Source: an uncultured Allomuricauda sp. (GTDB lineage: Bacteria; Bacteroidota; Bacteroidia; Flavobacteriales; Flavobacteriaceae). Taken from it: a DNA stretch of 64,000 nucleotides. The translations under genes and the position numbers were made by a program. The stretch lies in the NCBI RefSeq assembly GCF_947495325.1, contig NZ_CANLYK010000006.1, positions 1-64,000 of the forward strand, read 5' to 3'. Within the stretch, counting starts at the first letter, position 1. Each line of letters opens with the position of its first letter. Positions 53,174 through 62,181 of this stretch are shown here, piece after piece. The notes under the pieces are model-generated. The model was not told the DNA's origin. It was given only the letters and a program-made list of their open reading frames with translations, and searched no databases.

Positions 53174-54949
53174 TTGAAGCACTTACTTTTTTTGATATTA
53201 ATGTTGCTTTACCTATCCTGTGAGACTCAAACAGAAGATAAGGCTTCCTCATATCAAACATTTTATGAAACAGCGGATGGCAAAGAGACAGCCACTTACC
53301 AAGAAACCATTGATTTTTACATAAGACTTGCCAAAGATTTTCCGGAAATCAATATCCAGACCATTGGAGAAACAGACAGTGGTTACCCGCTTCACATAGT
53401 GACATTCAATCCAGATGGAGATTTTAATTTTGAACATGTAAGACAAGAAAAAGCAATTGTACTGATCAACAATGGCATTCACCCTGGTGAGAGTGATGGC
53501 ATTGATGCCACAATGCTGCTATACCGGGATTTGGCCACCAAAAAAATACCCCATCCCGAAAATACTATTTTGGCCACCATCCCTATCTATAATATTGGTG
53601 GTGCCCTAAATAGAAACTCAACTACAAGGGCAAATCAAAATGGCCCGTTGGAATACGGTTTTAGGGGAAATGCCCTTAATTATGACCTGAACCGGGATTT
53701 CATAAAAATGGACTCCAAAAATGCAAAAACCTTTACGCAAATCTTTCATTTGATAAAGCCTGATGTTTTTATTGACAACCACGTAAGCAACGGAGCCGAT
53801 TATCAATATACTTTAACCCATTTGTTTACACAGCATAATAAATTAGGTGGAAAACTCGGTAACTATCTTCATAAGGAATTTATGCCCAAAATGGAAAAAT
53901 CATTACTGGACAAGGATTGGGACATTACCCCTTATGTGAATGTTTTTAATAGACCTCCTGAATTGGGTTTTAAACAATTTATGGACCACCCAAGATATTC
54001 GACGGGTTACACAACACTTTGGGGCACATTGGGACTAATGGTTGAAACACATATGCTGAAACCATATAGGAAAAGAGTAAGAGGCACATATGTTCTTATG
54101 GAAAGCATGATTAATATTGTTGAAAAAGAACATTCCAACTTAAAAAAACTACGAAAAGAAACATTAAATCAATATTCAGAATTATCGCAGTATTACTTTA
54201 ATTGGCAGGTGGATACAACCCGAACCTCAAAACTAAATTTCAAGGGGTTTGAAGCAAACCTAATTCCTAGTGAGGTAACTGGGCTTTCCAGATTAAAATA
54301 CGACAGAGAGAAGCCCTTTACAAAAGAAGTTATATACCATAATTATTTTTTTCCTGCAGATACCATTGCGGTCCCGGCCGCATATGTCATAAAGCAAAGC
54401 TGGCAAAATATAATAGATAGGTTAAAAGCAAACCATATTCAATATTTTGAGATAGAAGAGGATACGGTCTTAGCAGTTGCATCATATAAAATATTGGACT
54501 ATAACACCAGAAAAGACCCTTATGAAGGACATTATCCTCATTTCTATACAAGAGTGGAACAGACTGAATTAAAGGTTGCATTTAGGCCAGGTGATGTTGT
54601 GGTGCCAACAAATCAATATGGAATTCGATATATATTGGAAACCCTGGAACCGCAGGCGGAAGATTCTTTCTTCAATTGGAATTTCTTTGATACCGTACTT
54701 CAACAAAAAGAAGGGTTTTCACCTTATGTTTTTGAGGATATTGCATATGATATGCTTAAAAACGATTCTATACTTCGAAATAACTTCATCGCCAAAAAAG
54801 AGTTTGATCCTGATTTTTCAGCAGACTGGTATGCCCAATTGGATTGGATCTATCAACGTTCCAAGCATAGGGAAGAATCCTATCTTAGATATCCTATATA
54901 TAGAATTGAAAAGGGAAGCAAAGCGGAAGCTATTGTTGATCAGAAATAG
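53174..54949 (+). CDS. M14 family carboxypeptidase, lipoprotein, TTG start
   Basis: A 591-residue zinc peptidase. The N-terminus MKHLLFLILMLLYLSC is a lipoprotein signal (lipobox YLSC, Cys16). The zinc site is HPGESDG (about 98) with DNHVSNGADYQY (about 197) supplying the second His. TTG at 53174 is forced, as an in-frame TAA lies 13 bp upstream and the next ATG would remove the signal's start. It presumably degrades peptides at the cell surface. It is separated from the two-component pair by 70 bp. Confidence 0.88.
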   Translation: MKHLLFLILMLLYLSCETQTEDKASSYQTFYETADGKETATYQETIDFYIRLAKDFPEINIQTIGETDSGYPLHIVTFNPDGDFNFEHVRQEKAIVLINNGIHPGESDGIDATMLLYRDLATKKIPHPENTILATIPIYNIGGALNRNSTTRANQNGPLEYGFRGNALNYDLNRDFIKMDSKNAKTFTQIFHLIKPDVFIDNHVSNGADYQYTLTHLFTQHNKLGGKLGNYLHKEFMPKMEKSLLDKDWDITPYVNVFNRPPELGFKQFMDHPRYSTGYTTLWGTLGLMVETHMLKPYRKRVRGTYVLMESMINIVEKEHSNLKKLRKETLNQYSELSQYYFNWQVDTTRTSKLNFKGFEANLIPSEVTGLSRLKYDREKPFTKEVIYHNYFFPADTIAVPAAYVIKQSWQNIIDRLKANHIQYFEIEEDTVLAVASYKILDYNTRKDPYEGHYPHFYTRVEQTELKVAFRPGDVVVPTNQYGIRYILETLEPQAEDSFFNWNFFDTVLQQKEGFSPYVFEDIAYDMLKNDSILRNNFIAKKEFDPDFSADWYAQLDWIYQRSKHREESYLRYPIYRIEKGSKAEAIVDQK

Positions 54950-55538
54950 ATCTATTTTCAAACAAAATTCTAATATTGAAATAGGAGTTTTCCAAAGCCT
55001 TTTTAATTTTTTTGGGTCCCTTCCATTTCACCTTCATAATTCCTTCATCTTTTTGTCCTACAAGCTTTCCAGAATAGGTGGTATACATGGCAAACCAATG
55101 TACTTGTTTTAATCTGTACTCCCCATTCCTTTTAAAAACGTGATAAGTCGTGCGTAGAAACTTTTCAATCTGAAGGTCTCGAACACCTGTTTCTTCCTCA
55201 ACCTCCCTTATCGCTGCTTTCTCAATAGATTCCCCCTTATCTACCTTGCCCTTTGGCAAATCCCATTTATCATTTCTATAAATAAACAAAACCTTGCCTT
55301 TAGGGTTGGTCACAAATCCTCCTCCAGCAACAACAACAGGAATTTTATGCATAAAAACATCCAGCATTTTCTCTTCGTCTGGGTGATAAATGTATGCTTC
55401 AGACAGTCTTCCTTTTGCCAACGAGTCTATAGCCATCAGTATAGAGTCACCATCCAATGAAAAGAGATTACCATTAGTATTGTCTTGGAGCTCATTTGTT
55501 AAAATTAGTAGAGACTCATTAACAAAAACTTTATACAT
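54930..55538 (-). CDS. NUDIX hydrolase
   Basis: A 202-residue protein from the ATG at 55538 (MYKVFVNESLLIL); the track's 11 extra residues would run into pyrE. The Nudix box is GKVDKGESIEKAAIREVEEETG (G-x5-E-x7-REUxEExG), near 107-128. The N-terminal part is longer than in minimal Nudix enzymes. The substrate is unknown. It overlaps the M14 3' end by 20 bp and starts 8 bp from pyrE. Confidence 0.88.
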   Translation of the reverse strand: MYKVFVNESLLILTNELQDNTNGNLFSLDGDSILMAIDSLAKGRLSEAYIYHPDEEKMLDVFMHKIPVVVAGGGFVTNPKGKVLFIYRNDKWDLPKGKVDKGESIEKAAIREVEEETGVRDLQIEKFLRTTYHVFKRNGEYRLKQVHWFAMYTTYSGKLVGQKDEGIMKVKWKGPKKIKKALENSYFNIRILFENRSISDQQ

Positions 55539-55541
55539 TTG
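55534..55541 (+). promoter_or_regulatory. pyrE -7 element overlapping the NUDIX start codon
   Basis: TACATTTG lies 4 bp before the pyrE ATG at 55546. The same bases include CAT, the NUDIX start codon read from the minus strand. There is no clear -33 TTG. The pyrE mRNA would be leaderless or nearly so. Confidence 0.55.
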
Positions 55542-55545
55542 CGCA

Positions 55546-56184
55546 ATGGTTTTAAACAAGGACACTGCCAAAAAAACAGCCGAACTTCTATTACAAATTA
55601 ATGCAATTAAGTTGGAACCCGAAAATCCTTTTACATGGGCTTCTGGCTGGAAATCTCCTATTTATTGTGACAACAGGGTTATGCTTTCTTATCCTGAAAT
55701 ACGAAATTTTGTTCGGGAAGAAATGGCAAAACAAGTAGAGACCCTCTATGGAAAACCCGATGTTATCGCAGGGGTTGCCACAGGCGCCATAGGAATTGGA
55801 ATTTTGGTAGCAGAAGCATTAGGGCTCCCTTTTATTTATGTTAGGCCAGAACCGAAATCCCACGGAAGGCAAAACCAGATTGAAGGATATTTGGAATCAG
55901 GACAAAATGTTGTTGTTATTGAAGATTTAATAAGCACAGGTAAGAGCAGTTTAAATGCGGTTAAGGCCTTAAAGGCCCAACAGGCTAATGTAAAGGGGAT
56001 GATAGCTATTTTCACTTATGGATTTTCAGTTGCATCGGATAATTTCACCAAGGAAAATATAGAGTTACATACGCTGTCTGACTATGACCACCTAATTGAA
56101 CAAGCTTCCGAAACAAACTATATAAAAGAATCACATCTACAAACCCTATTGCAATGGAAGTCAGATCCAAAGCAATGGAAATAA
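55546..56184 (+). CDS. pyrE: Orotate phosphoribosyltransferase
   Basis: Fifth step of pyrimidine synthesis; 212 residues from the ATG at 55546 (MVLNKDTAKKTAELLL). The track's longer form runs through the NUDIX gene and is rejected. FTWASGWKSPIYCDNR and the PRPP loop VVVIEDLISTGKSSLNA are present. Two SRPBCC and biotin-ligase genes follow in other roles. Confidence 0.95.
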   Translation: MVLNKDTAKKTAELLLQINAIKLEPENPFTWASGWKSPIYCDNRVMLSYPEIRNFVREEMAKQVETLYGKPDVIAGVATGAIGIGILVAEALGLPFIYVRPEPKSHGRQNQIEGYLESGQNVVVIEDLISTGKSSLNAVKALKAQQANVKGMIAIFTYGFSVASDNFTKENIELHTLSDYDHLIEQASETNYIKESHLQTLLQWKSDPKQWK

Positions 56185-56193
56185 ATCTATACC

Positions 56194-56589
56194 ATGCATA
56201 TTGAAATCCCAGAAAAGAAAGTTGCCAAAAGTGATAAAGTAGTATTTGATTTCTTGACGGACATCAAAAATTTTAAAATCCTTATGCCGGATAATATAGA
56301 CAAGTTTGAGGTTTTGGATGAAAAAACATTCAGGTTTGCTTTAAAAGGTATGCCAGAACTTGTGCTACGATTAAAGGAGCAGTTTCCGCATGAAAAAGTA
56401 GTTTTAGGTGCCGCAAGCGATAAATTACCCTTCACACTCACCGCAAATATTAGCAATTTGGGAGATGATGAAAGCAGTGTGGTTTTGAGTTTTGAAGGAG
56501 AGTTCAATGCAATGATGGCCATGATGATTAAAACACCGATCACCAACTTCATGGAAACACTTTCCTCAAACATGGATAAAATAAGTTAA
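56194..56589 (+). CDS. SRPBCC (START-like) domain protein
   Basis: A 131-residue small protein of the helix-grip type. HIEIPEKKVAKSDKVVFDFLTDIKNFKILMPDNIDKF matches the N-terminal strand-helix of START-like domains, and the long C-terminal helix MKTPITNFMETLSSNMDKI closes the cavity. It is 9 bp after pyrE and probably in the same transcript; the ligand is unknown. It overlaps convergent birA by 4 bp. Confidence 0.75.
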   Translation: MHIEIPEKKVAKSDKVVFDFLTDIKNFKILMPDNIDKFEVLDEKTFRFALKGMPELVLRLKEQFPHEKVVLGAASDKLPFTLTANISNLGDDESSVVLSFEGEFNAMMAMMIKTPITNFMETLSSNMDKIS

Positions 56590-57329
56590 TAGAGTAAGGA
56601 CACTTCCTTTAATCCATACTCTTTTAAAACTTTATCCTCAAGTTCTAGGATGAGTTTTCCTGAAGGTGACACCCCACGTACAAAGCCCATAAAAACTTGG
56701 TTTTTCCCATCTTTAAAAGTTGAAGGTTTATCTTTTCGGAACAAACGTTCGTGATATTCCGGCAATATTTGGGTCACAGTTTTTGATTCTACACCTACAA
56801 ATCGGGATTTTAACTTTTTCAAAATCTCCTGTAAAAGCTCATCCAAATAAAATTGTTTTCCAGTTAGGGATTTTAACGAAGCTACTTTTTCCAGGTTTTC
56901 AAATGAAATCTGATTCACATTTAACCCAATTCCAATGATTGAATTTTGAATCAATTTACCTTTAAGGGTATTTTCAATTAAAATACCACACACTTTAGAC
57001 GAACCTGACATAATGTCGTTGGGCCATTTCACTCTTAAATCAGGTATGCCCAGCTGCTTTAAAACATCAAAAATAGCCAAGGAAACACAGATGTTCAGGT
57101 TAAATTGATGTGCGACTTGCAAAGACTCAAATTTTTTCAATACACTAAAAGTCAAGTTCTTACCATCATCAGACTGCCATTCGGTGCCCATTTGCCCCCT
57201 ACCCTTACGTTGTTTTTTGGCAACAACCGTGGTATAATCTCCCAAATCTTGTGAAAGTAATAAACCCTTTAAATAAAGGTTTGTTGAGTCCGTGGCATCA
57301 AGTTTGATTATTTGTGTTTGTTCTCCCAA
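56586..57329 (-). CDS. birA: Biotin--[acetyl-CoA-carboxylase] ligase, TTG start
   Basis: Attaches biotin to carboxyl carrier protein; 247 residues. GRGQMGTEW (biotinyl-AMP loop), LRVKWPNDIM and the C-terminal SH3-like domain are seen. No N-terminal DNA-binding domain is present, so it is the monofunctional form. TTG at 57329 is forced: an in-frame TAA lies 21 bp upstream and the first ATG is at residue 47. It is divergent from rsfS. Confidence 0.93.
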   Translation of the reverse strand: MGEQTQIIKLDATDSTNLYLKGLLLSQDLGDYTTVVAKKQRKGRGQMGTEWQSDDGKNLTFSVLKKFESLQVAHQFNLNICVSLAIFDVLKQLGIPDLRVKWPNDIMSGSSKVCGILIENTLKGKLIQNSIIGIGLNVNQISFENLEKVASLKSLTGKQFYLDELLQEILKKLKSRFVGVESKTVTQILPEYHERLFRKDKPSTFKDGKNQVFMGFVRGVSPSGKLILELEDKVLKEYGLKEVSLLY

Positions 57330-57383
57330 AGTGGTGTGTCCAATGTTATGTTAAAAACTAGGGCTAAGAAAACAAAAAAAATA

Positions 57384-57391
57384 TAACTTTG
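57384..57391 (+). promoter_or_regulatory. rsfS-ftsH -7 element
   Basis: TAACTTTG, 19 bp before the rsfS ATG at 57411. I see no clear -33 TTG at the right distance. Confidence 0.55.
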
Positions 57392-57410
57392 TAGAAACTA
57401 AAATATTTGA

Positions 57411-57788
57411 ATGCAGAAAACGAAAGCTAGCGCAGATGAACTGATTGCCTTAATATTACATGGAATTGAAGAAGTTAAGGGAGATGATATAAATCTTCTT
57501 GATCTTAGGGAGATTGAAAATACAGTTTGCGACTACTTTATTATCTGCAATGGTACTTCCAATACACATGTTAACGCAATTGTTTCATCTATTCAGAAAA
57601 CCGTCAGCAAAGCCATACACGACAAGCCTTGGCATGTTGAAGGGTCTGAAAATGCAGAATGGATTTTGATGGACTATGTAAATGTTGTTGTTCATGTATT
57701 TCAAAAACACATTAGGGAATTCTACGACATAGAGGGGCTTTGGGGTGACGCTAAAGTAACAATGGTGGAGAGCAGCTACAATTCTTAA
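57411..57788 (+). CDS. rsfS: Ribosomal silencing factor RsfS
   Basis: Binds L14 and blocks subunit joining under starvation; 125 residues. LIALILHGIEEVKGDDINLLDLR, ENTVCDYFIICNGTSNTHVNAI and the DYVNVVVHVFQKHIREFYDIEGLWGDA motif define the family. It is 6 bp before ftsH. Confidence 0.96.
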   Translation: MQKTKASADELIALILHGIEEVKGDDINLLDLREIENTVCDYFIICNGTSNTHVNAIVSSIQKTVSKAIHDKPWHVEGSENAEWILMDYVNVVVHVFQKHIREFYDIEGLWGDAKVTMVESSYNS

Positions 57789-57794
57789 AAAAAA

Positions 57795-59738
57795 ATGGCA
57801 AAAGACAACAACAATTCTAATACTCCTAAGAAACCTCGTTTTAGTTCTTGGTGGATTTACGGTGTGGTAATCGCATTAATTATCGGTTTTCAATTTTTTG
57901 GAGGGAATAGTTTCTCCAGCACAGAAAAAACCACGACCTCAGAACTACAAGAGTATTTAAGAAATGGAGACATTTCCGAAATCTTGATTATAACAAATGC
58001 AAGACAGGCAAAGGTATTCTTGACTGAAGAAGCACTTCAAAAAGATGTGCACAAAAATGTTTCGGAGAAACCTTTTAATTTTTCTGCAGGAAAAATTCCA
58101 CAGTACATTTTGGACTATGGAGACCTTCAAAATTTTGAGGACGAAATAAAAAGCATCAAAAAAGAAAACAATCTTGATACAATTGTTGATTTTGATACAG
58201 AGTCAAACGTTTTAGGAGAGTTATTGCTCTCACTACTTCCATTTGCATTGATTATAGGTATTTGGATTTACCTGATGCGAAGAATGTCTGGCGGTGCCGG
58301 CGGTGGTGCTGGAGGTCAGATTTTCAATATAGGAAAGTCAAAAGCAAAACTGTTTGATGAAAAAACAGATACCAGAACTTCATTCAAAGATGTTGCAGGA
58401 CTAGAAGGAGCAAAAGAAGAGGTTCAAGAAATTGTAGAATTCCTTAAGCACCCGGATAAATACACTTCTTTAGGAGGAAAAATACCCAAAGGAGCTCTAT
58501 TAGTAGGACCTCCTGGAACCGGTAAAACCCTTTTGGCCAAAGCAGTGGCAGGAGAGGCTAAAGTTCCTTTTTTCTCGCTATCAGGCTCAGACTTTGTGGA
58601 AATGTTTGTTGGTGTAGGTGCTTCAAGGGTTCGTGACCTTTTTAAACAAGCAAAGGATAAATCCCCTGCAATAATCTTTATAGATGAAATCGATGCCATA
58701 GGTCGAGCAAGAGGAAAAAATAATTTCACAGGTTCCAATGATGAACGTGAAAACACGCTGAATCAACTACTGACCGAAATGGACGGTTTTGGCACAAATA
58801 CCAATGTTATTGTACTTGCCGCTACCAACCGCGCAGATGTATTGGATAAGGCATTGATGCGGGCAGGTCGTTTTGACCGTCAAATTTATGTTGACCTTCC
58901 AGACATAAGGGAAAGAAAAGAGATTTTTGAAGTTCACCTACGTCCTATAAAGACTGCAGAAACCCTCGATTTGGATTTTCTTGCCAAACAAACGCCTGGT
59001 TTCTCTGGAGCGGATATTGCAAATGTTTGTAACGAAGCGGCTTTAATTGCAGCCCGTAAGGAAAAGAAAGCGGTAAATAAGCAAGATTTCTTGGATGCTG
59101 TAGATCGAATTGTGGGAGGCCTTGAGAAGAAAAATAAAATAATAACTGTAGAAGAGAAAAAGACCATTGCTTATCATGAAGCTGGTCATGCAACCGTAAG
59201 TTGGATGTTGGAACATGCCGCACCCTTGGTAAAAGTAACCATTGTACCTAGAGGGCAGTCTCTTGGTGCAGCTTGGTATTTACCGGAGGAACGCTTAATT
59301 GTCCGCCCAGAGCAAATGCTGGATGAAATGTGTGCAACTATGGGAGGAAGAGCAGCGGAACGTGTTATTTTCGATAAAATATCTACAGGTGCATTAAGTG
59401 ATTTGGAAAAGGTGACCAAACAAGCGAGGGCCATGGTTACCATTTACGGTCTTAATGAGGAGTTGGGGAATATTACGTATTATGATTCCTCTGGGAACAA
59501 TGAATATGGGTTCACTAAGCCTTACAGTGAGGAAACAGCCCAGAAAATTGACGAGGAAATATCAAAAATGATAGAGGAACAATATCAGCGGGCTATTAAA
59601 CTGTTGGCTGACAATAAGGATAAACTAAAGGAGTTGGCAGATAGACTTTTAGAAAAAGAAGTTATCTTTAAGGATGATTTAGAAAAGATTTTTGGAAAAA
59701 GACCTTTCGAAAAAGAAGAATTGGAGCCAACCGAGTAA
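57795..59738 (+). CDS. ftsH: ATP-dependent zinc metalloprotease FtsH
   Basis: Membrane AAA+ protease of 647 residues. TM1 at about 17-36, a small periplasmic domain, TM2 at about 136-156 and a Gly-rich linker precede the AAA domain with Walker A GPPGTGKT, the Walker [10 protein letters not shown] and SRH. The HEAGH zinc site lies near 457. The coupling to rsfS is tight. Length and motifs are normal. Confidence 0.98.
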   Translation: MAKDNNNSNTPKKPRFSSWWIYGVVIALIIGFQFFGGNSFSSTEKTTTSELQEYLRNGDISEILIITNARQAKVFLTEEALQKDVHKNVSEKPFNFSAGKIPQYILDYGDLQNFEDEIKSIKKENNLDTIVDFDTESNVLGELLLSLLPFALIIGIWIYLMRRMSGGAGGGAGGQIFNIGKSKAKLFDEKTDTRTSFKDVAGLEGAKEEVQEIVEFLKHPDKYTSLGGKIPKGALLVGPPGTGKTLLAKAVAGEAKVPFFSLSGSDFVEMFVGVGASRVRDLFKQAKDKSPAIIFIDEIDAIGRARGKNNFTGSNDERENTLNQLLTEMDGFGTNTNVIVLAATNRADVLDKALMRAGRFDRQIYVDLPDIRERKEIFEVHLRPIKTAETLDLDFLAKQTPGFSGADIANVCNEAALIAARKEKKAVNKQDFLDAVDRIVGGLEKKNKIITVEEKKTIAYHEAGHATVSWMLEHAAPLVKVTIVPRGQSLGAAWYLPEERLIVRPEQMLDEMCATMGGRAAERVIFDKISTGALSDLEKVTKQARAMVTIYGLNEELGNITYYDSSGNNEYGFTKPYSEETAQKIDEEISKMIEEQYQRAIKLLADNKDKLKELADRLLEKEVIFKDDLEKIFGKRPFEKEELEPTE

Positions 59739-59789
59739 TCTATTCTTCTAGATTAATGTCAATTTAAATAAATGCCCTTGATACCATAA

Positions 59790-60398
59790 ATGGGAGTTTT
59801 TGATAAGCTTTTTGGAGGTGGTAAAAAGGTTTCCAAGGAAACTGTGGAAACACGTGGGGATTATATGCCCAATTTAAAGATTCCCGTGGATGAAAAATTC
59901 ACAATCTACTTCAAGAAAAATGGAGGCAAGTTCATTTATTGTGAAAATGAACTCGAGGTTTCCGATGCATTACAAAGCATAATTTCTGAAAACGATTGGC
60001 AAAGTCATTTTTTTTATACACTTGACCAACGATTACAAAGTCGGTTTTCTTCTGAAAAAATTCAGTTTACCACAAACCGAAAAGAAAGCGATATTTTCTT
60101 TACTACCTGCGAGCATTTAGTGGCCCATAATGGCTCTATTTTAGTGTGTTCAAACCAAATCAAGGAAAAAAAACTTGATGAACTCCCCTCCAATCTAATT
60201 GTATTTGCCACGACAAGTCAGCTAGTAGATTCAATAAGTGAGGCTTTGAGAATCATTAAAGAAAAATATAAGAAAAATATTCCTAACAATATTACCACGC
60301 TCAAGCACTTTGAACCCACTCCAGAAAACAAAAATGATTTCCTTTCCTACGGAAGTGCTTCAAAAAATGTATATCTTTTACTGCTAGAAGACTACTAA
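59790..60398 (+). CDS. LUD domain (LutC/YkgG-like) protein
   Basis: A 202-residue protein resembling LutC, part of lactate-utilisation complexes. The pattern is EKFTIYFKKNGGKFIYCENELEVSDAL near the N-terminus and TTCEHLVAHNGSILVCSNQIKEKKLDELP in the core. No LutA or LutB gene is next to it, so involvement in lactate use is only an inference. It precedes cdsA by 4 bp and may share a promoter with it. Confidence 0.8.
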   Translation: MGVFDKLFGGGKKVSKETVETRGDYMPNLKIPVDEKFTIYFKKNGGKFIYCENELEVSDALQSIISENDWQSHFFYTLDQRLQSRFSSEKIQFTTNRKESDIFFTTCEHLVAHNGSILVCSNQIKEKKLDELPSNLIVFATTSQLVDSISEALRIIKEKYKKNIPNNITTLKHFEPTPENKNDFLSYGSASKNVYLLLLEDY

Positions 60399-60402
60399 TG
60401 GC

Positions 60403-61206
60403 ATGAAAGAAATTCTAAGGCGCTCTATTACAGGAGTTATCTATGTGGTGCTCCTAATGGGGACCGTTTTTTTAAACTCAGATGCTTTTGATTTTCTTTT
60501 TATGGCATTTGGACTCGCTTGTCTTTATGAATTTAAGAGGATTGTACAGCTAAAGGGGTATTACATCTTTATTGCGTATTTGGCACTTTGGTGGGCATTT
60601 ATCTATTTAATCCATGACACCACCCTAATTACCATTCTAATGTTATTGACCATAACAGTGGATTTGGCATTGCTTGCTTTTTTATTCACCAAAAAAAATG
60701 AAAAACTCACTGATTTTCAGAAATTTATTGTTGCCGTTTTTTATATAGGTGGAGGGTGTATCTTTTTAACCATGATTCCCTATAAACAAAACAATTTTGC
60801 TCAATTTTTAATTATGGGCATATTTATTTTAATCTGGGTAACCGATACTTTTGCCTATCTGGTAGGCAGAACTCTGGGTCGTACAAAACTTTATCCTGCA
60901 GTTTCTCCAAAAAAAACCATTGAAGGTTCTTTAGGAGGTCTTATTTTTGCATGGATAGCTGCATATATTTTATCAAGATATGAGCCTAGTCTAACCTTGA
61001 ACGAATGGTTAGTTCTTGCTACAGTTATTGTTATTGCAGGAGGTTTAGGCGATTTGTTGGAATCTAAATTCAAGCGTGCAGCTGGGGTAAAGGACAGTGG
61101 AGCCATATTACCAGGGCATGGCGGAATTTGGGATCGTTTGGATAGTCTTGTGTTTGCTGCACCATTTGCATATTTGGTTTTAAATATATTTTCCTATGTT
61201 TCATAA
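60403..61206 (+). CDS. cdsA: Phosphatidate cytidylyltransferase
   Basis: Makes CDP-diacylglycerol for phospholipid synthesis; 267 residues with about eight TM segments. The C-terminal signature ESKFKRAAGVKDSGAILPGHGGIWDRLDS is complete. It overlaps psd by 11 bp and follows the LUD gene by 4 bp. Confidence 0.96.
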   Translation: MKEILRRSITGVIYVVLLMGTVFLNSDAFDFLFMAFGLACLYEFKRIVQLKGYYIFIAYLALWWAFIYLIHDTTLITILMLLTITVDLALLAFLFTKKNEKLTDFQKFIVAVFYIGGGCIFLTMIPYKQNNFAQFLIMGIFILIWVTDTFAYLVGRTLGRTKLYPAVSPKKTIEGSLGGLIFAWIAAYILSRYEPSLTLNEWLVLATVIVIAGGLGDLLESKFKRAAGVKDSGAILPGHGGIWDRLDSLVFAAPFAYLVLNIFSYVS

Positions 61207-61861
61207 AGAGGGTCAAAAAATTATAATTGTCACTTTTCTTATTGTGGTTACCATTTTATTTTCCGCTCAACATTTCATCAACATTGAGTGGCTAAAAATA
61301 GCTGTTCAAATTGCGGCCCTGATTTTATTGATTTTGATATTACAATTCTTTAGAAATCCGAAAAGACCCATCACCCCAAATTTCAATGAAATACTTGCTC
61401 CGGTAGATGGTAAAGTTGTTGTTGTTGAAGAGGTGGAAGAACCTGAATATTTCAAGGGCAAACGCCGACAGGTTTCTATATTTATGTCTCCTTTGAATGT
61501 TCATGTTACACGCTATGCGGCCAGCGGTACGGTTACCTACTCAAAATATCATCCAGGAAAATATTTGGTTGCTTGGCACCCCAAATCAAGTACAGAAAAT
61601 GAACGCACTACAGTTGTTCTACACACTCCCAAATTTGGAGAAATTGGATACAGACAAATTGCGGGTGCACTTGCACGCCGCATCGTGAATTATGCGGAGG
61701 AAGGCGAACAAGTAACCCAAGGACAAGACGCTGGATTTATTAAATTTGGTTCTAGAGTGGATTTGTTATTACCATTAGATTGTGATATAGCCGTAAAACT
61801 GGGCCAAAAAGTGGTTGGAGCCAAGACTTGCATTGCAGCTCTTAGAAAAAAGGATGACTAG
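61196..61861 (+). CDS. psd: Phosphatidylserine decarboxylase proenzyme
   Basis: Pyruvoyl enzyme that makes phosphatidylethanolamine; 221 residues, the short form. The N-terminus has two hydrophobic stretches (9-50). VDGKVVVVEEVEEPEYFKGKRRQVSIFMSPLNVHVTR is the family core and the self-cleavage site is FGSR (Gly-Ser) near 183. Overlapping genes cdsA-psd-ACBP suggest a lipid transcript. Confidence 0.95.
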   Translation: MFHKEGQKIIIVTFLIVVTILFSAQHFINIEWLKIAVQIAALILLILILQFFRNPKRPITPNFNEILAPVDGKVVVVEEVEEPEYFKGKRRQVSIFMSPLNVHVTRYAASGTVTYSKYHPGKYLVAWHPKSSTENERTTVVLHTPKFGEIGYRQIAGALARRIVNYAEEGEQVTQGQDAGFIKFGSRVDLLLPLDCDIAVKLGQKVVGAKTCIAALRKKDD

Positions 61862-62117
61862 TAAAGCATTACATAAAAAGTTTGAAGAGGCGGTAGCTTA
61901 TGTAAATAGCTATAAAGAACCTCTTCCAGCTGATCTTTTGCTAAAACTGTACGCCTATTATAAAGTAGCAAACAGAAATTTTGGAAATCCTGGGAGTAAA
62001 ACCCCACTTATAAACGCTTTTAAGGCAAACGCCATGATTCAAGCGCAAAACATCAGCATTAAAGAAGCAATGAAATCTTACGTAGAATTGGTTGAAAAGG
62101 AAATTAAGAAGCCCTAA
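61854..62117 (+). CDS. Acyl-CoA-binding protein (ACBP) family
   Basis: An 87-residue four-helix protein. The start is the ATG at 61854 (MTSKALHKKFEEAVAYVNS), inside the psd 3' end; the track's longer form is in the psd region. The pattern LLKLYAYYKVANRNFGNPGSKTP and the MIQAQNISIKEAMKSYVELVEKEI end fit ACBP. It follows cdsA and psd, and may supply or buffer acyl-CoA for the membrane. Confidence 0.85.
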   Translation: MTSKALHKKFEEAVAYVNSYKEPLPADLLLKLYAYYKVANRNFGNPGSKTPLINAFKANAMIQAQNISIKEAMKSYVELVEKEIKKP

Positions 62118-62181
62118 GAAGCTAATTCTAAGGTCATATCCTCGTTTTCAAAATAGGCGAAATATATTCCCTAGAATTCTA

